Source: Humidesulfovibrio sp.
Lineage (GTDB): Bacteria > Desulfobacterota > Desulfovibrionia > Desulfovibrionales > Desulfovibrionaceae
Length of the DNA: 54,583 bases
Assembly: GCF_030689645.1 (NCBI RefSeq)
Contig: NZ_JAUYFU010000099.1
Span: forward strand, 1-54,583
Direction of reading: 5' to 3'
Numbering within the stretch: position 1 is the stretch's first letter; each line of letters starts with the position of its first letter. The position numbers and the translations under genes were made by a program. Shown in pieces: positions 35,321-43,673 of this stretch. The notes beneath the pieces are model-generated. The model was not told the DNA's origin, made no database searches, and saw nothing but the letters and a program-made list of their open reading frames with translations.

Positions 35321-36426
35321 TGCAGCTGTCGGCGATCATCCTGTCCGCAGGCCGGTCTTCACGCCTGCCAGGCTTCAAACCGCTCTTGCCTCTAGACGGA
35401 ATGACCATGCTGGCCCGGGCAGCCAATTTATTCAGAACAGCCAACGTGAATGATATAATTGCCGTCACAGGCTACCGTGCCGACGAGGTCAAAGACGAAG
35501 CTTTGCGAAATGGGATTCGCCCAGTGCTCAATCCACACTACGAGGACGGCATGCTCTCCTCCGTGCTGGCCGGCTTGGCGGCCCTGCCCCTGGACACGGA
35601 CGCCGTCTTCGTCCTGCCCGTGGATATGCCGCTGCTCCGGACGGAAACAGTTCGCGCTTTGGCGGAACGGATGCGCCACACCCAGGCGCAGGCGCTCATT
35701 CCCACCTTCCACACCAAGCCAGGGCATCCGCCGCTCCTGCGAACAATGGCGCTGCCTCGCATCAGGGACTGGAAGGGAGAAAACGGGCTGGCTGGCGCCT
35801 TAACCGCCATTGATTATGAGGAGGTTCCAGTAGCCGACAGGCATATTCTCTTTGATGTGGACGATGATGCCGCCTTTGCCGAGGCAATGACCCGCGTCAC
35901 GCGACAGGATGTTGCGACGCCGGCCGAAGCGCTCGCCCTGCTTGATCTGCATGACGCAGGTGAACGCGGCCATGCACACGCACGCGGTGTCGCCGATGTC
36001 GCCCTGGCCTTGGGGCGCGCGCTCAACGCCTGCGGATACGGCCTCGACCTGGAGCTCATGGAGTCTGCGGCGCTGCTTCACGACATCGCCAAGGGCCATT
36101 CGGAACATGAAAAAATTGGCGGTGCGTTACTGTACGAGCTAGGGTACCCGCATCAGGCGGCAATTATTGCCGCACACCGGGACATTGATCCCGCAGGCCT
36201 GACGCGGCCCACGGAACGCGAACTGGTATACTTGGCAGACAAACTCGTGCGCGGGCCTCAGCTCGTTGGTGTCGCACAGCGATTCCAGGAGAAGCTGGAC
36301 CACTTCGCACACGATGAAGCTGCTTGCGAAGCCATCATGCGCCGCCAGCAACACGCCCAGGAAATGATCTCCCTGGTTGAAAAATGTGCAAAGAGTTCTC
36401 TTCAAAAAATTCTTTCATCAATTTGA
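35320..36426 (+). CDS. MobA-like nucleotidyltransferase fused to HD domain
   Basis: Bifunctional protein of 368 residues. Residues 1-190 form a MobA/MocA-like NTP transferase (IILSAGRSSRLPGFKPLLPL with the nucleotide-binding signature, VLPVDMPLLR, KPGHPPLL). Residues about 210-330 form an HD phosphohydrolase domain (LLHDIAKGHSEHEKIGG, IIAAHRDID). Stand-alone MocA adds CMP to molybdopterin for Mo-hydroxylases such as aldehyde oxidoreductases, which Desulfovibrio species have. The HD half could remove a nucleotide or phosphate. The fusion and its partner phosphatase suggest a molybdenum cofactor maturation unit, but the substrate is inferred. The start overlaps the upstream stop. Confidence 0.8.
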   Translation: MQLSAIILSAGRSSRLPGFKPLLPLDGMTMLARAANLFRTANVNDIIAVTGYRADEVKDEALRNGIRPVLNPHYEDGMLSSVLAGLAALPLDTDAVFVLPVDMPLLRTETVRALAERMRHTQAQALIPTFHTKPGHPPLLRTMALPRIRDWKGENGLAGALTAIDYEEVPVADRHILFDVDDDAAFAEAMTRVTRQDVATPAEALALLDLHDAGERGHAHARGVADVALALGRALNACGYGLDLELMESAALLHDIAKGHSEHEKIGGALLYELGYPHQAAIIAAHRDIDPAGLTRPTERELVYLADKLVRGPQLVGVAQRFQEKLDHFAHDEAACEAIMRRQQHAQEMISLVEKCAKSSLQKILSSI

Positions 36427-36576
36427 GACTGATACTCCGCAGCATACTCCATCCGTATCCCCTCGACCTCATCCTTGCAGCACCCCTTGCGCGTTGTTCG
36501 CACTGCACCAGATGGATCATAACCGTCTGCAACACCATCGTTAAAACGTTTGTTTGACAATCAAGTCACAAGGGGC

Positions 36577-36605
36577 TTGACAACTGCAAAACAAGAATTT
36601 AAATG
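36577..36605 (+). promoter_or_regulatory. Promoter of tetR and efflux operon
   Basis: A perfect TTGACA (36577-36582) is followed by TTAAAT at 16 bases or TAAATG at 17. A second TTGACA lies 23 bases upstream (36554). The -10 region overlaps a palindrome, which fits repression. Confidence 0.55.
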
Positions 36606-36616
36606 CTGTTTAAATT
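36596..36616. promoter_or_regulatory. Inverted repeat, candidate TetR operator
   Basis: Perfect 8-base arms AATTTAAA and TTTAAATT with a TGCTG spacer (21 bases in all). It overlaps the -10 box of the predicted promoter and lies 38 bases before the tetR start, the usual place for an autoregulatory operator. Confidence 0.5.
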
Positions 36617-36624
36617 TATATTGC

Positions 36625-36635
36625 AAACATTGTTT
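36625..36635. promoter_or_regulatory. Second palindrome before tetR
   Basis: AAACA-T-TGTTT, a perfect 11-base palindrome with half-sites common in TetR operators, lying between the first inverted repeat and the ribosome site (AGGAG 36643-36647). Confidence 0.35.
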
Positions 36636-36653
36636 CGTCTTCAGGAGCACATG

Positions 36654-37298
36654 ATGTCAGCACCCTCGGAAACCGGCACTAAGGCCCGGCTATTGCAAGC
36701 AGGCCGCAAGGTCTTCGCGGAGCAAGGAATCAAGAACGCCACAGTTCGAGACATTTGCAGCCTCGCGGGGGCCAACGTCGCCTCTGTGAACTATCATTTC
36801 GGCGGCAAGGACAAACTCTATGTGGCGGTACTCCAGGACTACATGGAGCGTGAGGCCAAGCGGCACCCGCACGACCTCAACGTGACGAAGGACAGCCCTT
36901 CGGAAGACCGTCTGCGTGCCTACGTGCAAAGCTTCTTAGCGCAAACCCTCGGGGATGGAACCGCAGAAAATGAACGTCTGGGAAAATTGCTCAAGCAGGA
37001 GTTTATTGAGCCCTCTCCTCATTTTGGCGAGATTTTCGAGCGCAACTGCAGGCCGAAACACTCGTACTTGCTCGACATTCTACGTCACATGCTACCTGGA
37101 GTTGAGGAAGTGGTGGTGTCGCGCTGCGGCTCAAGCATCATCGGCCAATGCGTACTGTTCGATTTCGCCAAAGAGGCCCTCACCCGCATGAACCCAGAAT
37201 TGACGCTCAAGGCCAGCAACATCGAACACATCACCGAGTTCATCATGCAATTTTCCTTGGGCGGCATAGAGCGCATTCGCTTGGCTCACCAGCATTAG
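36654..37298 (+). CDS. TetR family regulator of the efflux operon
   Basis: Dimeric repressor of 214 residues. The N-terminal HTH (about 8-55) reads RLLQAGRKVFAEQGIKNATV, then SVNYHFGGKDKLYVAVL. The C-terminal ligand domain (about 70-210) has the QEFIEPSPHFGEIFE region typical of CecR/YbiH-type regulators (DUF1956). The ATG at 36654 is six bases from AGGAG; an ATG three bases earlier is also possible. It lies 46 bases before the RND adaptor gene and probably represses the adaptor-pump-channel operon and itself. The inducing ligand is unknown. Confidence 0.9.
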   Translation: MSAPSETGTKARLLQAGRKVFAEQGIKNATVRDICSLAGANVASVNYHFGGKDKLYVAVLQDYMEREAKRHPHDLNVTKDSPSEDRLRAYVQSFLAQTLGDGTAENERLGKLLKQEFIEPSPHFGEIFERNCRPKHSYLLDILRHMLPGVEEVVVSRCGSSIIGQCVLFDFAKEALTRMNPELTLKASNIEHITEFIMQFSLGGIERIRLAHQH

Positions 37299-37344
37299 CC
37301 GTCCCTTGCCATCAGCTCACATATAAACAGGTCAGGACACACAC

Positions 37345-38871
37345 ATGCGCATTGCTAAATTCCTTCCAGGTTCTCTGCTTCTCGTAGGCGTTCTTCTGAC
37401 GGCCCTTTCCGGCTGTGGACAAAATCAACAGGCAGGCGGGCCGCCCCAGGCCGGCGAGCCGGAGGTCACGGTTCACACCATCGCGCCAGAAAAAGTCATA
37501 CTAACGACAACTCTTGCCGGGCGCACTTCGGCCTATCAGGTTTCAGACGTGCGGCCCCAGGTGGGCGGCATCATACAGAAACGCCTGTTCAGGGAGGGGT
37601 CCGACGTCAAGGCTGGCGAAGTACTCTACCAGATTGACCCTTCCACGTATCAGGCCGCTTACAACAACGCCAAGGCTACGCTCTCAAAGGCTGAGGCCAA
37701 CGCCCTGCCCGCTCGCCTCAAAGGCGACCGCTACGGCAACCTGTCCAAGGTCAACGCCGTGAGCCAGCAGGACAACGACGATGCCCAGGCTTTGCACCTC
37801 CAGGCCGAGGCAGAGGTCGTCTCCGCTCGTGCTGCGCTTGAAACAGCCCGCATCAACCTTTCATACACCCACGTCACCTCGCCTATCGGCGGCCGCATTG
37901 GAAAGTCCAGCGTCACTCCAGGCGCGCTGGTTACGGCAAGCCAGACGAACGCCCTGGCTACTGTGCAACAGACCGACCCAATGTATGTGGACGTCACCCA
38001 GTCCAGCGGCGAAGTGCTGCGACTGAAGCGCGACCTTGCCAGCGGCAAGCTCAAGAAAGCTGGCGCAGGCGGAGCAAAAGTGAAACTCCTGTTCGAGGAC
38101 GGCACCCCCTACCCCCTTGAGGGCTCGCTTCAGTTCTCAGACATCACCGTTGACCAGAACACCGGCGTCATCACCTTGCGCGCCCTGTTCCCCAATCCGC
38201 ACCAGGATCTGCTTCCCGGGCTTTATGTTCGCACGGTGCTCGAGGAGGGCGTGGAGGAAAATGCCATTCTGGTGCCGCAGGCAGCTGTGAGCCGCAACAG
38301 CAAGGGCGCGGCCCAGGTCCTTGTGGTCAAGGCCGATGGCGTGGTTGAGATGCGCCCCATCGGGGTGAGCCGAGTCGTGGGCGACAAATGGCTGGTGTCA
38401 TCCGGCCTCGCCGCAGGCGATCGCGTCGTCGTGGACGGACTGCAGAAGGTGAGGCCGGGCGGCAAGGCCAAGGCCGTGGAAGCCGGACAGGCCTCGCAGC
38501 CAGCCGCCACGCCAGAAGCAAACGCCACCGCCCCGGCTCCTGCCGCTGCGGATCAACCCGTCACCAAAACCGAGGCCGCGCCCAAGGTGGAAACAGCCCC
38601 CAAGACTGAAAAGCCCAAGGACGCGAATCCTTCCGCGACAGCTACGCCCAAGAGCGAAGCCCCGCAGATGGCCCCCCAGTCCGACAAGCCCGCATCGGCC
38701 AAAGGCTCTATGAAAGAGATCATGAAGGAAGTCATGAAGGACGCGCCAACGGCCAAAGTCCAGAACGACAAGAGAAGCATCGTCTATTCGCCGCCCAAGG
38801 ATCAACCCTGGCCCGGCTCCACGGGCTCCGCAGCACCCGGCAACAATTCTGAACCCAAGTCCGAACAGTAA
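37345..38871 (+). CDS. RND efflux periplasmic adaptor (AcrA/MexA type)
   Basis: Lipoprotein of 508 residues (lipobox LSGC, C24) that joins the inner-membrane pump to the outer-membrane channel. The beta-barrel, lipoyl and alpha-hairpin parts follow the MexA order (PQVGGIIQKRLFREGSDVKAG; QIDPSTYQAAYNNAKATL; INLSYTHVTSPIGGRIGKSS). The conserved part ends at about residue 380, as expected for the family. Beyond it runs a 128-residue tail rich in Ala, Pro, Lys, Glu and Thr (for example TKTEAAPKVETAPKTEKPKD), which AcrA/MexA lack. The operon continues into the pump gene after 21 bases. Confidence 0.92.
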   Translation: MRIAKFLPGSLLLVGVLLTALSGCGQNQQAGGPPQAGEPEVTVHTIAPEKVILTTTLAGRTSAYQVSDVRPQVGGIIQKRLFREGSDVKAGEVLYQIDPSTYQAAYNNAKATLSKAEANALPARLKGDRYGNLSKVNAVSQQDNDDAQALHLQAEAEVVSARAALETARINLSYTHVTSPIGGRIGKSSVTPGALVTASQTNALATVQQTDPMYVDVTQSSGEVLRLKRDLASGKLKKAGAGGAKVKLLFEDGTPYPLEGSLQFSDITVDQNTGVITLRALFPNPHQDLLPGLYVRTVLEEGVEENAILVPQAAVSRNSKGAAQVLVVKADGVVEMRPIGVSRVVGDKWLVSSGLAAGDRVVVDGLQKVRPGGKAKAVEAGQASQPAATPEANATAPAPAAADQPVTKTEAAPKVETAPKTEKPKDANPSATATPKSEAPQMAPQSDKPASAKGSMKEIMKEVMKDAPTAKVQNDKRSIVYSPPKDQPWPGSTGSAAPGNNSEPKSEQ

Positions 38872-38892
38872 CAGGGACCGGGAGCACATATC

Positions 38893-41800
38893 ATGGCCAA
38901 GTTCTTCATCGATCGCCCGGTCTTCGCCTGGGTGATCGCCATCATCATCATGCTTTGCGGCGTGCTTTCCATCCTGAAGCTGCCAATTTCGCAGTACCCG
39001 GCCATCGCGCCCACGGCCATCAGCATCACCGCCGCCTATCCCGGAGCCTCGCCCAAGACCCTGGAGGACACAGTCACCCAGGTTATTGAGCAGAAGATGA
39101 AGGGCATAGACAACCTGCAGTACATGTCCTCAACCAGCGACACCACCGGCGCGGCGGTCATCACCCTGACCTTCGATTCGTCCACCAACCCGGACATCGC
39201 CCAGGTGCAGGTGCAGAACAAGCTCGCGCTGGCGACTCCGCTTCTCCCCCTTGAGGTTCAGCGCCAGGGCATCACCGTGGCCAAGACCGCCAAGAACTTC
39301 CTCATGATCATCGGCTTCGTGTCCGAAGACGGCGCCATGACAGGCAGGGACCTGAGCGACTACGCCGCAGCCTACGTGCTGGACCCCATCAGCCGCGTGA
39401 ACGGCGTGGGCGAGGCCACCATCTTCGGATCGCAGTACGCCATGCGCATCTGGCTGGATCCGGACAAGCTGAACAACTACAAGCTCACTCCGGCTGACGT
39501 TTCGAGCGCAATTCTGGCGCAGAACGCGCAGATCTCCGCAGGACAAATCGGCGGCACTCCCTCGGTTCCCGGCCAGCAGATGAGCTTCACCATCCTCTCT
39601 CAGGCCCGCCTGGAGACGGCGGAGCAGTTCGAAAAAATCCTGCTGCGCGTCAACACCGATGGCTCCGTCGTGCGCTTGTCCGACGTTGCGCGCTGCGAGC
39701 TGGGCAGCGAGTCCTACGAAGCCCTGACGCGCTTCAATGGCAAGGCCGCAACCGGCCTGGCCATCAAGCTGGCGACCGGGGCCAACGCCCTCGACACAGT
39801 GAAGAACGTCCAGAAGGCCATGACCTCGCTGTCCTCGACCTTCCCCAAGGGAATGAGCGTGGTGTTCCCCTACGACACAACCCCCTTTGTGCGCGTCAGC
39901 GTCGAGGAAGTTGTCAAGACGCTCATAGAGGCCATCATCCTGGTCTTCCTGGTCATGTATCTGTTTCTGCAGAACATGCGCGCAACCATCATTCCGACAA
40001 TCGCCGTGCCCGTGGTTCTCCTGGGCACCTTCGGAGTCATGGCCGCGTTCGGATTCTCAATCAACACGCTGACGATGTTCGGCGTGGTCCTGGCAATCGG
40101 GCTTCTCGTGGACGACGCCATCGTGGTGGTTGAAAACGTGGAGCGAATAATGACCGAGGAAGGCCTGTCACCCAAGGAGGCAACCAAAAAATCAATGAGC
40201 CAGATTACCGGCGCATTGGTGGGCATCGCCCTGGTGCTCTCTGCAGTGTTCATCCCCATGGCCTTCATCAGCGGTTCCTCCGGCGTCATCTACCGTCAGT
40301 TCTCCCTGACCATCGTCTCCGCCATGGCGCTCTCGGTGCTTGTGGCCATCGTGCTCACACCGGCACTGTGCGCCACTTTCCTCAAGCCCATCCGCAAGGG
40401 CGAGCACCACACCCATACGCAGCACGGCTTCTTCGGCTGGTTCAACCGAGCCTTCGACAAGAGCAGCCACAAGTACAAGAGCAACGTCACCGGCCTGCTG
40501 GGTCGGCCCAAGCGGGTCATGGCCGTGTACGTGGCCATCCTCGTGGCCCTGGGCGTACTGTTCCTGCGCCTGCCGTCCTCGTTTCTGCCAGAGGAAGACC
40601 AGGGAATCATCTTCGGCCTAGTTCAGTTGCCCGCAGGCGCTCCCCAGGAGCGCACAATCGAGGTGCTGAAGCAGGTGGAGCAGCACTTCATGGAGACGGA
40701 GAAGGCTACGGTCAGCTCCATCTACACCGTGGCCGGCTTCAGCTTTGCGGGAAGCGGGCAGAACGCTGGCCTGGCCTTTGTACAGCTAAAGCCCTGGGAC
40801 GAGCGCAAGGGTGAAGCCTCGCGCGCAGGCGCCATAGCCAACCGCGCCATGGGCGCCTTCAGCAAGATAAAGAGCGCCATGGTCTTCGCCTTTACGCCGC
40901 CTGCGGTCATGGAGCTGGGCAACGCCTCGGGCTTCGACCTGTTCCTGCAGGACCGCGCGGGCCTGGGCCACGAGGCTCTCATGCAGGCGCGCAACCAGAT
41001 GCTGGGCATGGCCTCCAAGCATCCCTCGCTCATGGCCGTTCGCCCCAACGGACAGGAGGACACCCCGCAGTACCAGATCGACATCGACCAGGCCAAGGCC
41101 GGAGCGCTCGGCCTGTCCATGGCTGAAGTAAACAACACCATGTCCACTGCGTTGGGCGGCTCCTACGTCAACGACTTCCTGGACCGTGGCCGCGTGAAGA
41201 AGGTCTTTGTGCAAGGCGATGCGCCCTACCGCATGATGCCTGAGGACATCAACCGCTGGTATGTCCGCAACAAACAGGGCGACATGGTGCCCTTCTCGGC
41301 CTTCTCATCAGGACGCTGGACCTACGGTTCGCCGCGCCTTGAGCGGTACAACGGCATGCCTTCGGTGGAAATTCTCGGCATGCCCGCCCCTGGCAAAAGC
41401 TCGGGCGAGGCCATGAAGGCCATGGAAGAAATAGCTGCCAAGCTCCCCCCTGGCATCGGCATCGAGTGGACCGGCTTGTCTTACCAGGAACGCATGAGCG
41501 GCTCCCAGGCGCCGATCCTCTATGTCATCTCAATCCTGGTGGTGTTTCTGTGCCTGGCGGCGCTCTATGAATCCTGGTCCGTACCCACAGCGGTCATGCT
41601 TGTGGTGCCCCTGGGCGTCATCGGCGCAGTGCTGGCCACCCTAGCGCGAGGGCTCACCAACGACGTGTACTTCCAGGTGGGTCTGCTCACCACCATCGGG
41701 CTGGCAGCAAAAAACGCCATTCTCATCGTGGAGTTCGCCAAAGACTTGGTGGAAAAGGGCCATGGCCTGCTGGAGGCGACCATTGAGGCTTCGCGCCTGC

Positions 41801-42111
41801 GCCTACGCCCAATCCTCATGACCTCCCTGGCCTTCATCCTTGGCGTGCTGCCCCTGGCCATCAGCACAGGCGCGGGCTCCGGCAGCCAGAAAGCCATCGG
41901 CACCGGCGTCATAGGCGGCATGACTGCCGCCACGGTGCTCGGCATCTACTTCGTGCCGGTGTTCTTCGTCATCGTGTACCGCCTCGCCATGCGCGGAAAG
42001 AACAAGCCCCTGGCCCAGGCCGATGCAACCGCCGCAACAGAAGAGAATCAGTCCATTCCTGCGGCTCAGGACGCCGGGACTGGCACCGATAACACCCCCG
42101 AGGTAAAGTAA
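38893..42111 (+). CDS. RND multidrug efflux pump (AcrB/MexB type)
   Basis: Proton-driven inner-membrane pump of 1072 residues, the HAE1 family length. It opens [18 protein letters not shown] with the first membrane helix, has two large periplasmic loops and twelve membrane helices, and keeps the TM4 aspartate pair in [18 protein letters not shown]. It takes drugs or other amphiphiles from the periplasm and membrane and drives them out through the outer-membrane channel. A His-rich cytoplasmic stretch ([15 protein letters not shown]) in the central loop is an oddity that may bind metal. Stop TAA overlaps the start of the channel gene (TAATG). Confidence 0.95.
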   Translation: MAKFFIDRPVFAWVIAIIIMLCGVLSILKLPISQYPAIAPTAISITAAYPGASPKTLEDTVTQVIEQKMKGIDNLQYMSSTSDTTGAAVITLTFDSSTNPDIAQVQVQNKLALATPLLPLEVQRQGITVAKTAKNFLMIIGFVSEDGAMTGRDLSDYAAAYVLDPISRVNGVGEATIFGSQYAMRIWLDPDKLNNYKLTPADVSSAILAQNAQISAGQIGGTPSVPGQQMSFTILSQARLETAEQFEKILLRVNTDGSVVRLSDVARCELGSESYEALTRFNGKAATGLAIKLATGANALDTVKNVQKAMTSLSSTFPKGMSVVFPYDTTPFVRVSVEEVVKTLIEAIILVFLVMYLFLQNMRATIIPTIAVPVVLLGTFGVMAAFGFSINTLTMFGVVLAIGLLVDDAIVVVENVERIMTEEGLSPKEATKKSMSQITGALVGIALVLSAVFIPMAFISGSSGVIYRQFSLTIVSAMALSVLVAIVLTPALCATFLKPIRKGEHHTHTQHGFFGWFNRAFDKSSHKYKSNVTGLLGRPKRVMAVYVAILVALGVLFLRLPSSFLPEEDQGIIFGLVQLPAGAPQERTIEVLKQVEQHFMETEKATVSSIYTVAGFSFAGSGQNAGLAFVQLKPWDERKGEASRAGAIANRAMGAFSKIKSAMVFAFTPPAVMELGNASGFDLFLQDRAGLGHEALMQARNQMLGMASKHPSLMAVRPNGQEDTPQYQIDIDQAKAGALGLSMAEVNNTMSTALGGSYVNDFLDRGRVKKVFVQGDAPYRMMPEDINRWYVRNKQGDMVPFSAFSSGRWTYGSPRLERYNGMPSVEILGMPAPGKSSGEAMKAMEEIAAKLPPGIGIEWTGLSYQERMSGSQAPILYVISILVVFLCLAALYESWSVPTAVMLVVPLGVIGAVLATLARGLTNDVYFQVGLLTTIGLAAKNAILIVEFAKDLVEKGHGLLEATIEASRLRLRPILMTSLAFILGVLPLAISTGAGSGSQKAIGTGVIGGMTAATVLGIYFVPVFFVIVYRLAMRGKNKPLAQADATAATEENQSIPAAQDAGTGTDNTPEVK

Positions 42112-43586
42112 TGCGCTCCAAACAACACGCCCTGGCCGCAGCCTTTGTGGCCGCACTGCTTCCAGTGTTCGCGGGGGGCTGCACCATGGCCCCCAAATAC
42201 ACCCAGCCCGCGCCGCCACTGCCAGCGGAATGGACCAGCGGCGGCGTCATGAAATCAACGCCCGGCGCAAAGACCCAGGACTGGCGGCAGATCCTTGCGG
42301 ACGAACCCATGAAGCGGCTGGTGGAATTGGCCCTGATCAACAACCGCGACCTGCGCGTGGCGGCCCTCAAAATCGAAAAGGCGCAGGCCCAGTATCAGAT
42401 CCAGCGCGCCGATCTGTTCCCAAAAATCGACGCAACGGCTGGAGCAAACAATCAACGTACACCGGCCAAGCTCTCCAGCACCGGCAAGGCGTCCACCAGC
42501 CACACGTACAGCGTGGGCCTCGGCTTCAGCGCCTTTGAGCTCGACCTCTTCGGCCGCATCCAAAGTCTGAAGGACGAAGCTCTGGAGAAGTTCCTGGCTA
42601 CCGAGGCGTCGCGCAGGAGCATTGAGCTGAGCCTGGTTGCCGAAGTGGCCACGGCCTATCTGACCCTGGCGGCGGACCGGGAACAGCTTTCATTGGCCAA
42701 AGAGATTCTTGAAACCGAACTGGCTTCCCTGGAAATAGTCCAGCAGCGCTTCAGCTTCGGCGTGGCCAACGAACTGGATTTGAGCCGCGCCCAAACCACA
42801 GTGGACACCGCCAAGGTCCAGATGGCCAAGTATGCCTCTCAGGTGACGCAGGACGAGAACCTGCTGTCGGTGCTGGTTGGAATGCCGCTTTCTGCGGAGC
42901 TGTTGCCAGCCAAATCCCTTGCAGATGTGGCCCCGCTGAACCCCGTGCCTGCTGGTCTGCCCTCCGAAGTGCTGACCCGCAGGCCCGACGTGCTCGCCGC
43001 AGAGCACCAGCTCAAGGCCGCCAACGCCGACATCGGCGCAGCCCGCGCCCGCTACTTCCCGTCCATCGGCATCACCGCCAACTATGGGTTCGCCAGCAAC
43101 GAGGTCAACGACCTGTTCAAGGCGGCTTCTGGAATGTGGGCGTTCTCGCCACAGCTCACCCTGCCCATCTTCCACGCCGGAGCCATTCGAGCCGGGGTCA
43201 AGGCCTCAGAGGCCGAGCGCGACATCATGCTCGCGCAGTACGAGAAAGCCGTGCAGACCGCCTTCCGCGAGGTGTCGGACTGTCTGGCCCAGAGCGCGTC
43301 CCTGGAAGGCCAGGTGGCGGCCCAGACCTCGCTGGTCAAGGCGTCTGGCAAAAGCTACGAACTCTCCACCCTGCGCTACGAGTCCGGTGTGGACTCCTAC
43401 CTGTCCAAGCTCGACGCACAGCGTTCTTATGCCACCTCTCGCCAGGGACTCATCGCCACACGGCTTTCGCGCCTGGCCAACACCATGACCCTGTACAAGG
43501 CCCTGGGCGGCGGGTGGTCTGATAATGTGGTCGAGCAGTCGGCCCAGAACAGCGCCAAACCGCTGACAATGGCCAAGGTGAAATAG
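42111..43586 (+). CDS. Outer-membrane efflux channel (OprM/NodT family)
   Basis: Lipoprotein channel of 491 residues (lipobox AGGC, C24) of the TolC superfamily, completing the tripartite pump. Two repeats of the outer membrane efflux fold are visible (RDLRVAALKIEKAQAQYQIQ; SIELSLVAEVATAYLTLAAD; RPDVLAAEHQLKAANADIGA; YEKAVQTAFREVSDCLA). Its start overlaps the pump stop. The tail ends close to a strong terminator, so the operon is tetR-adaptor-pump-channel. Confidence 0.93.
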   Translation: MRSKQHALAAAFVAALLPVFAGGCTMAPKYTQPAPPLPAEWTSGGVMKSTPGAKTQDWRQILADEPMKRLVELALINNRDLRVAALKIEKAQAQYQIQRADLFPKIDATAGANNQRTPAKLSSTGKASTSHTYSVGLGFSAFELDLFGRIQSLKDEALEKFLATEASRRSIELSLVAEVATAYLTLAADREQLSLAKEILETELASLEIVQQRFSFGVANELDLSRAQTTVDTAKVQMAKYASQVTQDENLLSVLVGMPLSAELLPAKSLADVAPLNPVPAGLPSEVLTRRPDVLAAEHQLKAANADIGAARARYFPSIGITANYGFASNEVNDLFKAASGMWAFSPQLTLPIFHAGAIRAGVKASEAERDIMLAQYEKAVQTAFREVSDCLAQSASLEGQVAAQTSLVKASGKSYELSTLRYESGVDSYLSKLDAQRSYATSRQGLIATRLSRLANTMTLYKALGGGWSDNVVEQSAQNSAKPLTMAKVK

Positions 43587-43610
43587 CGACACAACGTCGT
43601 TTCGTCCAAG

Positions 43611-43648
43611 AAAAAAAAGCCCCCGCGATGCGTCGCGGGGGCTTTTAT
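43611..43648. terminator. Bidirectional terminator between efflux operon and ftsK
   Basis: Fourteen-base arms AAAAGCCCCCGCGA and TCGCGGGGGCTTTT around a TGCG loop; A-run on one side and T-run on the other, so it can stop both convergent transcripts. Confidence 0.9.
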
Positions 43649-43673
43649 TCTTTGGAGCGGTGAAGGAAATCCG

